From the NCBI RefSeq assembly GCF_001665235.1, contig NZ_LZSC01000082.1, positions 176,302 through 240,301 of the forward strand: a DNA stretch of 64,000 nucleotides. Reading direction: 5' to 3'. Origin of the DNA: Mycobacterium sp. 1100029.7 (GTDB lineage Bacteria; Actinomycetota; Actinomycetes; Mycobacteriales; Mycobacteriaceae). The notes beneath the pieces are model-generated. The model saw only the letters and a program-made list of their open reading frames with translations, had not been told where the DNA came from and ran no database searches. Both the position numbers and the translations under genes were made by a program. This document shows positions 24,594 through 33,355 of this stretch, piece by piece; positions within the stretch are counted from its first letter, which is position 1; every line of letters begins with the position of its first letter.

Positions 24594-26264
24594 TCACTGG
24601 CGAGGTGTGGAGATCACCGTGTCGCGCGGGATGTCGAGCGTCGCGATCCGGTACCAACCCGATCCGTCGCGTCCGTCCTGGGCCAGCTGCATGGGCTGAT
24701 AGTTCACGACGTGCGACGCCCCGGGTTTGTGCTGCTGCCAGTCGACACCCGCGCGCAGCGTGTAGTTGCCCGGCGGCAGGCTCCCGACGTCGATGGTCAC
24801 GGTTTCGTTGGCCGATTCCGGCGCGGGTTCGGTACCGGAGTTGTCCGCATGGACCAGCGTCTTGAGGTTGACCGTCGCCGGCATGGTGCGCACCACCGCG
24901 CCCGAGAAATCCACCAGCCGGTAGCCGGGGACCCATTTCTCGACCGCGCCGGCCGAGCCGTAGTTGGTCCAGTCGACGCTGATCGTGGCCACCCCGTCGC
25001 GTACCGACTGCGAACCCTGGCGCGCCTGCACCGCATACCGGTAGCCGGCGGAGGTGTTGACCTTCGCCCACAGCAAGAACAGCGCCGAGTCCATCGGACT
25101 CGTCGAGTTCACGTCGTGGAAGTTGTAGCTCGACGTCATCGCCACGTGATACTTGACCACGTCGCGCAATCCCTTCTCGTAGTAGCTCTTCGGGTCGGTG
25201 CCGTCGGGCAGCTGACACCACTCGGTGATCACCAGCCCCGACGCCAGCCGGTCTTTGAGTTGCTTGACGAGCGGATCGTTGAGCTGCACGTAATGCGAGC
25301 CGTCCGACTCGGCCCACGCCGGCAGCGGCGCGTAGACGCCGAGGCAGTCGGACCGGATTCCCACCGGAGCCGACAACGCTTTGGTGACCCAGTCGGCGAA
25401 CAACTGTCGCACGACGTCCGCGTTCATCGGGGTCACCACTAACTGCGTGTGGGGAAAGGCGTTGACGTTGGCCGCCACCAGCTTCGCGATCGACGCGCTG
25501 GTGATGGTCTGATCACGAAACTGGCTGTAATAGCCCAGCTTTGCGACGCTTTCCTCGGGCAACGGGCCGGGAGCGTTCAGCTTGTCGCGCAGGTAGGCGA
25601 CGTGGTTCTCGCTGAAATCGCCGTACCCGGAGAACTCGAAGACGCTCAGGCGCTCGTCGCCGTCGTAGCGGCGGCCCAGCGCGGCCAGCAGCTCGGCGAA
25701 GGCGTCGAGGTAGTGCGAGTCGTTCCAGTTCGGCACCACCTGCGTCACCCCGGGCCGAAACCAGTACCGCGGCGGCGAGGAATAGTCGGTGGCCGCGGGC
25801 CGCATCCAGTCGGGGATCGCGATGCTCATGTTCGTCGGATAGGTGGTGTCACAACAGGAGCTGTAGGCGACCACCCGCAGCGTCAGCCGCATATTGCGGG
25901 CGGCCGATTTGGCCAGCGCGTCGTCGATCGCGCTGAAGTCGAATTTGACGTCGTCGGGAGCGTCGGGGGGCAGCGTGCCGGGATCGGCCGGCTGCAGCTG
26001 CCGCCAGGTGACCCGGATGCCGGCGTCATAGGAAGCCGGCCAGTCGGGGTAGCGCCGCTGCGCCGGATTGGCCTGCGGGAACAGCGGCCTCATCAGGTCT
26101 TCGTACTGGCCGCGCAGCGGGTTGGACACTTCTTGCACGCTTGGCGGTATGGGCGGTGTGGCAATCGCATTCAGCGGCTCGGGGCCGGCCGGTTTACTAC
26201 ACCCGCTCAGGATCAGCACCGCGCACCAGACGGCCGCCGTCATTTTGCTCGCTATTCGGACCAC
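24594..26264 (-). CDS. Exported lipoprotein, DUF4832-like (glycoside-hydrolase-like), copy A
   Basis: Protein of 556 residues with a lipoprotein signal (lipobox LSGC near residue 21), so it is anchored outside the cell. Conserved features are NPLRGQYEDL, YDAGIRVTWRQLQP, a barrel-like middle with LRVVAYS and FSGYGDFSENH, WVTEW-type ITEWCQLP, and a C-terminal beta-rich domain (NYTLRAGVDWQQHKPG). The pattern fits proteins annotated with DUF4832/DUF4874, which resemble glycoside hydrolases. It may bind or cut the polysaccharide at the surface; this is inferred. It is a full-length paralogue of the gene at 28275-29828. GTG start; a TAGCAT -10 box six bases upstream suggests a leaderless message. 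Confidence 0.8.
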   Translation of the reverse strand: MVRIASKMTAAVWCAVLILSGCSKPAGPEPLNAIATPPIPPSVQEVSNPLRGQYEDLMRPLFPQANPAQRRYPDWPASYDAGIRVTWRQLQPADPGTLPPDAPDDVKFDFSAIDDALAKSAARNMRLTLRVVAYSSCCDTTYPTNMSIAIPDWMRPAATDYSSPPRYWFRPGVTQVVPNWNDSHYLDAFAELLAALGRRYDGDERLSVFEFSGYGDFSENHVAYLRDKLNAPGPLPEESVAKLGYYSQFRDQTITSASIAKLVAANVNAFPHTQLVVTPMNADVVRQLFADWVTKALSAPVGIRSDCLGVYAPLPAWAESDGSHYVQLNDPLVKQLKDRLASGLVITEWCQLPDGTDPKSYYEKGLRDVVKYHVAMTSSYNFHDVNSTSPMDSALFLLWAKVNTSAGYRYAVQARQGSQSVRDGVATISVDWTNYGSAGAVEKWVPGYRLVDFSGAVVRTMPATVNLKTLVHADNSGTEPAPESANETVTIDVGSLPPGNYTLRAGVDWQQHKPGASHVVNYQPMQLAQDGRDGSGWYRIATLDIPRDTVISTPRQ

Positions 26265-26270
26265 GTTGCG

Positions 26271-26276
26271 ATGCTA
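26271..26276 (-). promoter_or_regulatory. Leaderless -10 box of lipoprotein copy A, overlapping a stop codon
   Basis: TAGCAT on the minus strand, six bases (CGCAAC) before the GTG start. Its first three bases are the TAG stop codon of the upstream GGDEF-EAL gene. The same CTAGCATCGCAAC precedes copy B, so the promoter was copied with the gene. Confidence 0.6.
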
Positions 26277-28130
26277 GATTGCGCCCTGCGACAAAGCCTC
26301 ACGATCGGCCAGGAATGGCATCGGCATCCAGCGCGCCGACAGCAATGCCTCCATCGCATCACCCGGGACCGGCTTGGACAACAAGAATCCTTGCGCCCGG
26401 TGACACCCGTGCTGCATCAAAGTCAAAGCGGCAGCAGGTGTTTCGACTCCCTCGGCGACGATTTGCAGACCGAACGCCTCGGCGAGGCCGATGATGGCGC
26501 GCACGATGGCCAGATCGCCGGCGTTGGTCCCCAGGTCACGGACGAATCCGGCGTCGATCTTGAGCATGTCGACCGGAAGCGACTTCAGGTGGGAGAGCAC
26601 CGCGTAGCCGGTGCCGAAGTCGTCGATGGCCAGCTGTACCCCAACCTCTTTGAGCTCGGCGAGGGTGTTGAAGGTGGCTTCGAGGTCGTGCACGACGGCC
26701 CGCTCGGTGATTTCCAGGCAGATCGACGCCGCGTCGATGCCGAACTCGTCGATGGTGTCGGCGACGCTGCGCACAAAGCCGCGGGTGATCAACTGCACCG
26801 GTGAGACGTTGATGCGCAAGGTCGCACCCAGCCCGACGCCGTTGGCGCGCCATCGGCTGAATTCCGCGCAGGCCGTGCGCATCACCCAGCGGCCCAGTTC
26901 GCTGGCGAGGTTGGTGGATTCGGCCACCCCGATGAACGAATCCGGCAGCAGCATGCCCCAGATCGGGTGCCGCCACCGGACCAGCGCTTCGGCGGCCACC
27001 ACCGCGCCGGTCCACAGGTCGACCTCGGGCAGATAGTGCAGCAGCAGCGCCTCGCTGCCGATGTCGCCTTGCAGATGCAGTTCGATGTCGTTGCGGAAGG
27101 CGCTTTTCAGCGACATGTCGTCGGTGAACACCGCCACCTGATTGCCGCCGGCGCGTTTGGCGGTCAGCACGGCCTCGTCGGCGCGGCGCAGCAGCGCGGT
27201 GCAGTTGTCGCGTTCCGGCATCCCGATAGCCAGCCCGATGCTGACCGTGCGGCTGATCATGTGGCCGCCGATGGCCAGGCGCTCGCACAGCATCCGCGAC
27301 AGGCGCCGGGCGAACGACTCGGCGGTCTCCGGGGACATCGACTGCTCGGGGACGACCACGAACTCGTCGCCGCCCAGCCGCGCGATCATCGCCTGGTTGC
27401 CGGCGCACACCTGGATGCGCTGGGCGAAGACCCGGATGAACCAGTCACCCGCGGTGTGGCCCAGGTAGTCGTTGATGGGCTTGAGCCGATCGAGGTCGAG
27501 GTAGAGCACCGCGACGGGTCCGGGCTTTCCGGGGGAAAGCCGTTCGGACAGGTGCGCGACCAGTGCCCGACGGTTGTAGAGGCCGGTCAGGTCGTCGTGT
27601 TCGGCCAGGTAGCGCAGCTTTTCTTCGGCAGCGATCCGGGCCTGCAGCTGCCCGAACAGGGCGGCGACGGCCTCGAGCCGGTTGATCTCTGCCTGCTTCC
27701 ACTTGCGCGCGCCGAACCTGACGAACCCGAGCACGCCGGTGATCACGTCACCCGAGACCAGGGGTGCGGCGGCGACCGACGGCGTGCCGGGCTGCTTGGC
27801 TGCGGACAGCCAGCTCCAGCGGGAACGTTCCGGCGATATCACCACCGGCTTGCGACCCTGCTCGCACTGAGCGAGCAGCGGGTCGGCGCCGGCGAAGGGG
27901 ACGATGTCCTGGCGATCCGAGGTCCCGGCGTCGAGCCGCGGCGGCCACTCGGCGACCAGCACCGAGGCGTGCGAAAGCGCGTCGCGGTGCCGCAGAAAGC
28001 TGGCGTCGACGTCGAATTGCTCGACGAGCTGCGCCAGGACGTTTTGACTCACCTGTGTTGCCGTGGACGCGGTGGCCTCCATCAGCTGCGCAGCGACCGA
28101 GGTTAGAACCAGGTCCAGGCTGCGCGGCAT
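26274..28130 (-). CDS. GAF-GGDEF-EAL cyclic-di-GMP enzyme
   Basis: Soluble protein of 618 residues: a GAF-like sensor domain (about 20-170), a diguanylate cyclase domain with intact RLGGDEFVVV (about 185-345), and a phosphodiesterase domain with AEALVRW, DDFGTGYAVLSHLK, KIDAGFVRDL and AEGVETPAAA (about 360-610). Both active-site motifs are intact, so it could make and break c-di-GMP. M. tuberculosis has few such proteins. Its place between two surface lipoproteins, close to polysaccharide genes, suggests that c-di-GMP controls this surface polymer, as it does in many other bacteria; this is inferred. Confidence 0.93.
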   Translation of the reverse strand: MPRSLDLVLTSVAAQLMEATASTATQVSQNVLAQLVEQFDVDASFLRHRDALSHASVLVAEWPPRLDAGTSDRQDIVPFAGADPLLAQCEQGRKPVVISPERSRWSWLSAAKQPGTPSVAAAPLVSGDVITGVLGFVRFGARKWKQAEINRLEAVAALFGQLQARIAAEEKLRYLAEHDDLTGLYNRRALVAHLSERLSPGKPGPVAVLYLDLDRLKPINDYLGHTAGDWFIRVFAQRIQVCAGNQAMIARLGGDEFVVVPEQSMSPETAESFARRLSRMLCERLAIGGHMISRTVSIGLAIGMPERDNCTALLRRADEAVLTAKRAGGNQVAVFTDDMSLKSAFRNDIELHLQGDIGSEALLLHYLPEVDLWTGAVVAAEALVRWRHPIWGMLLPDSFIGVAESTNLASELGRWVMRTACAEFSRWRANGVGLGATLRINVSPVQLITRGFVRSVADTIDEFGIDAASICLEITERAVVHDLEATFNTLAELKEVGVQLAIDDFGTGYAVLSHLKSLPVDMLKIDAGFVRDLGTNAGDLAIVRAIIGLAEAFGLQIVAEGVETPAAALTLMQHGCHRAQGFLLSKPVPGDAMEALLSARWMPMPFLADREALSQGAI

Positions 28131-28274
28131 GGGGTCCTCCGGAGGGGAGCGGTTGTCCCGGCCGAGCGGCCAGATTCGAGCAGGTCACGGAACATATTGG
28201 TAGCAAAACCGTATCACGGGCCAACGATCCTCATCGGCTTATGCGCAGTCGCCGAGCCTGACCGGCGGGCCGCG

Positions 28275-29828
28275 TCAGCCGCTGGTGGCGGTCAGGTTGG
28301 CGCGCGGAATGTCAAGCGTGGCAATGGGGTACAGCCCGGAACCGTCCCGTCCGTCGCGAGCCAGCGCCATCGGCCCGTAGTTCACCACGTGCGAGGCGCC
28401 GGGTTTGTGCTGTTGCCAATCCACCGATGCGCGCAGGGTGTAATGCCCCGGCGCCAATCCGGACAGATCGACGTGCACGGTTTCGGTGGACGACGCCGGC
28501 ACCGCCTCCTCGCGCGAGAGGCTGGAATCGTCGTGGACCAACGTCTTGAGGTTGATCGATGCCGGCAGCGTGCGGACCACCGCGCCCGAGTAGTCCACCA
28601 GCTTGTAGCTCGGCGCCCACTGCTCGGTCGCGGCCGCCGCGCCGTAGTTGGTCCACTCCGCGGTGATGGCCGCGACCTTGCCCTGGATCGACTGTGATCC
28701 CGGGCGCGCCTGCACCGAATACCGATATCCCGCAGCCGCATTCGCTTGTGCCCACAACGCGAACAGCTTGGGGTCCATGGCCGACGTCGAGTCCCGGTCC
28801 GGGAAGTTCGCACTCGACGTCAGGGACACGTGGTAGCGGACGACGTCGTGCAACCCTTTCTCGTAGTAGCTCTTCGGGTCGGCTCCGGCCGGCAGCGCGC
28901 ACCACTCGGTGATCACCGGCGCCGACGCCAGCCGCTGTTTGATCCCGTTGACGACCGCGTCGTTGTTCCGCACGTATTGCGAGTCACCGGATTCCGCCCA
29001 GCCCGGCAGCGGCGACTGCACGCCCAGGCAGTCCGAGCGGATGCCCACCGGTGCGGACAGTTTCTTGGTCACGTCGTCGGCCAGCAGTTGCCGCACGATC
29101 TCCGGGTTCTGCGGGGCCACCACCAACTGGGTGTGCGGAAACGCACTGACGTTGGCCGTCACCAGCTGCCGGACCGAGGCGGTACTGATGCTCTGATCGC
29201 GGAACTGGGTGTACCCGGAAAACTCGAAGACACTGAGCCGCTCGTCGCCGTCGTAGCGGCGGCCCAGCGCGGCCAGCAGCTGGCCGAACGCGTCGAGGTA
29301 ATGCGGGTCGTCCCAGTTGGGCACCACCTGCGTCGCCCCGGGGTTGTTGGGCGGCGCGGGATAGCTGCTCGACGCCGAGCGGATCCAGTCCGGCACGGCG
29401 ATGCCGCCGGTGGCGTCGGGGCTGTAGGCGTAGACGCGCAGCATCAGCCGCATGTTCCGGCTGGCCAGCTTGTTCAGGGCATCGTCGATCGCGCTGAAGT
29501 CGAACCGCCGGTCGTCGGGGGCGTCCGGGGGCAGCGTGGCCGGATCGGCGGGCTGCAGCTGGCGCCACGAGATTCGCATACTGGCGTCATACGACGCCGG
29601 CCAGGCGGGATACCGTTGCTGAGCCGGATTGCCTTGCGGGAAAAGCGGATTCAGCAGATCTTCGTACTGACCGCGCAGCGGGTTGGCGATGTCTTGGGCG
29701 CTGGGCGCAATGGCGGGGCTGACCATCGCCGACAGCGGCCCGGGGTCGGTGTGGTCACCGCAGCCGGCCAACACGAGTGCGGCGCAGGCAGCCACGGCCG
29801 CCGCGCTTCGCCTCGTTGTCCGGACCAT
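28275..29828 (-). CDS. Exported lipoprotein, DUF4832-like (glycoside-hydrolase-like), copy B
   Basis: Protein of 517 residues with lipobox VLAGC near residue 22. It is a paralogue of copy A along the full length: NPLRGQYEDLLNPLFPQ, YDASMRISWRQLQP, RRYDGDERLSVFEFSGY, VGIRSDCLGVQSPLPGW, SYYEKGLHDVVRYHV and DWQQHKPGASHVVNY match closely. Copy B lacks two insertions of copy A: the CCDTTYPTN region and the segment after FEFSGY. Start ATG 29828 right before the signal peptide; the upstream 34 codons are not part of it. A TAGCAT -10 box seven bases upstream fits a leaderless start. Divergent from the FAD oxidoreductase. Confidence 0.8.
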   Translation of the reverse strand: MVRTTRRSAAAVAACAALVLAGCGDHTDPGPLSAMVSPAIAPSAQDIANPLRGQYEDLLNPLFPQGNPAQQRYPAWPASYDASMRISWRQLQPADPATLPPDAPDDRRFDFSAIDDALNKLASRNMRLMLRVYAYSPDATGGIAVPDWIRSASSSYPAPPNNPGATQVVPNWDDPHYLDAFGQLLAALGRRYDGDERLSVFEFSGYTQFRDQSISTASVRQLVTANVSAFPHTQLVVAPQNPEIVRQLLADDVTKKLSAPVGIRSDCLGVQSPLPGWAESGDSQYVRNNDAVVNGIKQRLASAPVITEWCALPAGADPKSYYEKGLHDVVRYHVSLTSSANFPDRDSTSAMDPKLFALWAQANAAAGYRYSVQARPGSQSIQGKVAAITAEWTNYGAAAATEQWAPSYKLVDYSGAVVRTLPASINLKTLVHDDSSLSREEAVPASSTETVHVDLSGLAPGHYTLRASVDWQQHKPGASHVVNYGPMALARDGRDGSGLYPIATLDIPRANLTATSG

Positions 29829-29835
29829 CGTTGCG

Positions 29836-29841
29836 ATGCTA
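29836..29841 (-). promoter_or_regulatory. Leaderless -10 box of lipoprotein copy B
   Basis: TAGCAT on the minus strand, seven bases before the ATG, within the same CTAGCATCGCAAC block as copy A. Confidence 0.6.
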
Positions 29842-29987
29842 GAGGGCTGACCGAGCCGTGGTGACCGGCGGCTCCGGCACCCGGGCCGATTTCTGGTGAT
29901 ACAGGTCACAATCGTCGGGCACATTGTCACGCCTGGCCGTCGTCCGGTGTCTCAAGGGCACACGTCCCGCGAAAATAGGAGACAGCA

Positions 29988-31157
29988 ATGACCAAGAACA
30001 CTCGCGTCGTCATCGTCGGTGGCGGCTATGCCGGCACCCTTGCCGCAAATCGCCTGCGGCAACGCACGGACCTGGAGATCACCGTGGTGAATCCGCGTCC
30101 GGTGTTCGTCGAGCGAATTCGCTTGCACCAGCTGGTCGCCGATACCGGAGCCGCGACGGCCGATTACGGCACGCTGCTGGGCGAGGGCGTCCAGCTGGTC
30201 GTCGATGCCGTGGAGCGCATCGACGCCGCCGCCCGGCGTCTGCAACTGACGTCGGGGACCGTGCTGGACTACGACTACCTGATCTACGCGGTCGGAAGCA
30301 CCGGCGCGGTGCCCTCGACCGAGGGCGCCGCCGAGTTCGCGCACTCGGTCTCGGATCTGGAGAGCGCGCAGCGACTCCGTTACGCGCTCACCGACCTGCC
30401 GCTCAACGCGCCCGTCACCGTCGTCGGCGGCGGGTTGACGGGCATCGAGACGGCCTCCGAGCTCGCCCAGCAGGGCCGGCCGGTGTCGCTGGTGTGCGGC
30501 GGCCCGCTGGGCGCCACGCTGAGCAAGCGCGGCCGGCGTTCGGTGGCCAAGCAGCTGCACGCGCTCGGGGTCAGCGTGTGCGAAGAGGTGTTCGTCGGCG
30601 AGGTCCGCTGGGACAGCGTGGTGCTCAGCGACGGCGCGATGCTGCCCAGCGCGCTGACGGTGTGGACGGCGGGGTTCGCCGTGCCGGACCTGGCCGCCCG
30701 CAGTGGCCTACGCACCGACCAGCTGGGCCGGCTGCTCACCGACGAGACGCTGACCAGCGTCGACGACGACCGCATCGTCGCCGCCGGTGACGCCGTCGCG
30801 CCGTCTGGCCAGCCGTTGCGGATGAGCTGCCAGGCCGCCGAGCCGTTGGGGGCCCAGGCCGCCGAAACGGTGCTGGCCCGGATCGCCGGAGACCTACCCG
30901 CGGCGCTCAACCAGGCGTTCGTCGGGCAGTGCATCAGCATCGGCCGCACCGGCGGCACGCTGCAGTTCTCGCACACCGACGACAGCCCGATCAACCTCGC
31001 CCTCGGTGGCCGGACCACCGCGGCCATCAAGGAGCGCATCTGCAAGGGCACGCTGTGGGCGATCCGCCGCGAGGCCGCCAAGCCCGGCTCGTACTTCTGG
31101 CTCAAGGGCGGCGACCGGCCCACCCAGCCGGCCGACCAGCAGGTCGCGATCAAATGA
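29988..31157 (+). CDS. NAD(P)/FAD-dependent oxidoreductase (NDH-2-like)
   Basis: Two-Rossmann flavoprotein of 389 residues. FAD-binding VVIVGGGYAGTLAANRL at the N-terminus, NAD(P)-binding VTVVGGGLTGIETASELAQQG in the middle, and the second FAD contact IVAAGDAVA. It belongs to the pyridine-nucleotide-disulphide oxidoreductase family that includes type II NADH dehydrogenases, but has no obvious membrane-anchoring C-terminus. Good ribosome site (AGGAG). It overlaps the following ECF41-type sigma factor by an ATGA junction; genes for oxidoreductases are common partners of ECF41 sigma factors, which fits. Confidence 0.9.
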   Translation: MTKNTRVVIVGGGYAGTLAANRLRQRTDLEITVVNPRPVFVERIRLHQLVADTGAATADYGTLLGEGVQLVVDAVERIDAAARRLQLTSGTVLDYDYLIYAVGSTGAVPSTEGAAEFAHSVSDLESAQRLRYALTDLPLNAPVTVVGGGLTGIETASELAQQGRPVSLVCGGPLGATLSKRGRRSVAKQLHALGVSVCEEVFVGEVRWDSVVLSDGAMLPSALTVWTAGFAVPDLAARSGLRTDQLGRLLTDETLTSVDDDRIVAAGDAVAPSGQPLRMSCQAAEPLGAQAAETVLARIAGDLPAALNQAFVGQCISIGRTGGTLQFSHTDDSPINLALGGRTTAAIKERICKGTLWAIRREAAKPGSYFWLKGGDRPTQPADQQVAIK

Positions 31158-32050
31158 TCGCGACCGGCGAGCACGCGCAACGGTTCACGCTGCTGCGCCC
31201 GCTGCTGTTCACCATCGCCTACGAAATCCTGGGCTCGGCGACCGAATCCGACGATGTCTTGCAGGACAGCTACTTGCGCTGGGCCGACGTCGACCTGTCG
31301 ACGGTGCACGACACCAAGTCGTATCTGGCCCAGCTGGTCACCCGCCAGGCGCTGAACGCCCTGCGGGCCGGCGCGCGGCGCCGCGAGGAGTACGTCGGGC
31401 CGTGGCTGCCCGAGCCGTTGCTGCTCGACGAGCAGGACGCCTCGACCGATGTCGTGCTGGCCGAATCGGTCTCGATGGCGATGCTGGTGCTGCTGGAAAC
31501 GCTGAGCGCCGACGAGCGGGCGGTGTTCGTGCTGCGCGAGGTGTTCGGTTTCGACTACGCCGAGATCGCCGACGCGGTGGGTAAGCCGGCGCCGACGGTG
31601 CGCCAGGTCGCGCACCGGGCTCGCGAGCACGTGCGGGCCCGGCGCAAGCGATTCGACAACGTCGATCCCCAGCGCAACGCGGCGCTCACCGCACAGTTTC
31701 TGGCGACCGCGGCCAGCGGTGACGTGGACGCGCTGATGACGATGCTGGCTCCCGACGCCACCTGGATGGCCGACAGCGGCGGCAAGGTCTCGGCGGCGCG
31801 GCGCCCGATCGTCGGCGCCGACAAGGTCGCCCGGGCGATCGCCGGGCTGCTCCGCAAGGCGCAGGAGGACCTGCGCGTCGAGATGGTCAACTGCAACAAC
31901 GCCCCGGCGGTGTTGCTGTACTACCGCGGCGAGCTCGAGGGCGTGATCACCGTCGAGATCGTCGACGCCGTGATCACCAACTTCTACGTGATGCGCAACC
32001 CCGACAAGCTGGCCGCTCTGGCGAGCGCCCGGGACATCAGCCGCGGCTGA
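31154..32050 (+). CDS. ECF41-type (SigJ-like) sigma factor with SnoaL-like C-terminal domain
   Basis: Sigma factor of 298 residues. Sigma-2 region at about 10-75 (RPLLFTIAYEILGS, DVLQDSYLRW), sigma-4 at about 110-165 (LSADERAVFVLREVFGFDYAEIA), then a SnoaL/NTF2-like extension. The three marks of the ECF41 group are visible: YVGPWLPEP in the linker, DSGGK (usually DGGGK) in the extension, and the C-terminal NPDKL. In this group the extension, rather than an anti-sigma factor, modulates activity. Its likely main target is the promoter of its own operon with the overlapping oxidoreductase. Confidence 0.92.
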   Translation: MIATGEHAQRFTLLRPLLFTIAYEILGSATESDDVLQDSYLRWADVDLSTVHDTKSYLAQLVTRQALNALRAGARRREEYVGPWLPEPLLLDEQDASTDVVLAESVSMAMLVLLETLSADERAVFVLREVFGFDYAEIADAVGKPAPTVRQVAHRAREHVRARRKRFDNVDPQRNAALTAQFLATAASGDVDALMTMLAPDATWMADSGGKVSAARRPIVGADKVARAIAGLLRKAQEDLRVEMVNCNNAPAVLLYYRGELEGVITVEIVDAVITNFYVMRNPDKLAALASARDISRG

Positions 32051-32101
32051 GCCGCCCCGGCCGTGGGGTGCGGATTTCCCCCCTTCTGTCAAGCTAGATC
32101 C

Positions 32102-33355
32102 GTGCGGATCGAGTCGCTCGGCAGCCTCGGCGAGGCCCACCACGTGCTGCGCGCGATCGGTGATGCCACCGCCCGGCTCGAGTTGCCGCCACCGGCGGCG
32201 CTGACCGGCGAATGGTTCGGCGCGCTGGCGGTGATCGCGCCGAGTGTGGTGGTGCGCCCGGTGCCGGCCGCGGAGGCGTTCGCGGTGCGGCCCGACACCC
32301 CGACCCCGGATTCCCTGGCGGTGGGCGGCGGCTGGGTGGGCTATCTGTCCTATCCGGACGCCGGCGCCGACGGACGAGGACACCGGATCCCCGAGGCCGC
32401 CGGCGGCTGGACCGACTGCGTGCTGCGCCGCGACCGCGACGGTCAGTGGTGGTACGAAAGCCTGTCCGGGGCGCCGATGCCGGACTGGCTGAGTGCGGCG
32501 CTGGCCGCCAAGCCGGGTCCGCCGCGTCAGTGCCGCATCGACTGGGGCATGGCCGACCGGGAGACGCACCGCGATGGGGTGCTCGCGTGCCTGGAGGCGA
32601 TTCGCGCGGGCGAGGTCTATCAGGCCTGCGTGTGCACGCGGTTCACCGGGGCGGTCAGCGGGGCCCCGCTGGACTTCTTCGTCGACGGCGTCGCGCGCAC
32701 CTCACCGGCCCGCGCGGCCTTCCTCGCCGGGCCGTGGGGCGCGGTGGCGTCGCTGTCGCCGGAACTGTTTCTGCGCCGCCGCGGCGCCGTGGTGCTGTCG
32801 AGCCCGATCAAGGGGACGCTGCCGCTGGACGCGTGGCCGTCGGCGCTGCGCGCCTCCCCCAAAGAGGTGGCCGAGAACATCATGATCGTGGACTTGGTGC
32901 GCAACGACCTGGGCCGGGTCGCGGTCACCGGCAGCGTCAAAGTGCCTGAGCTGCTGGTGGTGCGGCGCGCGCCGGGGGTGTGGCATCTGGTGTCGACGGT
33001 GTCGGCGCAGGTGCCCGCCGAGCTGCCCACCGCGGCACTGCTGGACGCAGCCTTCCCGCCCGCTTCTGTCACCGGTACCCCCAAACTGCGTGCCCGCCAA
33101 CTGCTTTCGCAATGGGAGCCGCATCACCGCGGAATATATTGCGGCACAATAGGATTGGCATCTCCGGTCGCGGGCTGTGAGCTCAACGTCGCGATCCGCA
33201 CCGTGGAGTTCGACGCGGCCGGCGGCGCGGTGCTGGGCGTCGGCGGCGGCATCACCGCCGATTCCGATCCCGACGCCGAGTGGGAGGAGTGCCTGCACAA
33301 GGCCGCTCCCGTCGTCGGGCTGCCGTGCACCGCGGCCGCCGCCGGCGTCGGCTAA
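32102..33355 (+). CDS. pabB: Aminodeoxychorismate synthase component I
   Basis: Makes 4-amino-4-deoxychorismate from chorismate for folate synthesis. The 417-residue chorismate-binding protein has SPELFLRRRG, PIKGTLPL with the Lys that marks PabB rather than TrpE (which has Ala), ENIMIVDLVRNDLGRV, SVTGTPKLRARQLL and the C-terminal CELNVAIRTVEF. GTG 32102 is the start supported by the protein pattern. It converges with rsmI with a 4-base overlap of the 3' ends, and corresponds to Rv1005c. It marks the right border of the accessory region. Confidence 0.94.
   Translation: MRIESLGSLGEAHHVLRAIGDATARLELPPPAALTGEWFGALAVIAPSVVVRPVPAAEAFAVRPDTPTPDSLAVGGGWVGYLSYPDAGADGRGHRIPEAAGGWTDCVLRRDRDGQWWYESLSGAPMPDWLSAALAAKPGPPRQCRIDWGMADRETHRDGVLACLEAIRAGEVYQACVCTRFTGAVSGAPLDFFVDGVARTSPARAAFLAGPWGAVASLSPELFLRRRGAVVLSSPIKGTLPLDAWPSALRASPKEVAENIMIVDLVRNDLGRVAVTGSVKVPELLVVRRAPGVWHLVSTVSAQVPAELPTAALLDAAFPPASVTGTPKLRARQLLSQWEPHHRGIYCGTIGLASPVAGCELNVAIRTVEFDAAGGAVLGVGGGITADSDPDAEWEECLHKAAPVVGLPCTAAAAGVG

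Noticed and set aside
25449..26804. 451-codon plus-strand open frame
   Set aside because: Shadow of the lipoprotein and GGDEF-EAL genes; composition is not protein-like.
30380..32569. Very long minus-strand open frame (729 codons)
   Set aside because: It lies antisense to the oxidoreductase, sigma factor and pabB genes and its translation has the Arg/Gly/His-rich composition of a GC-driven shadow frame.
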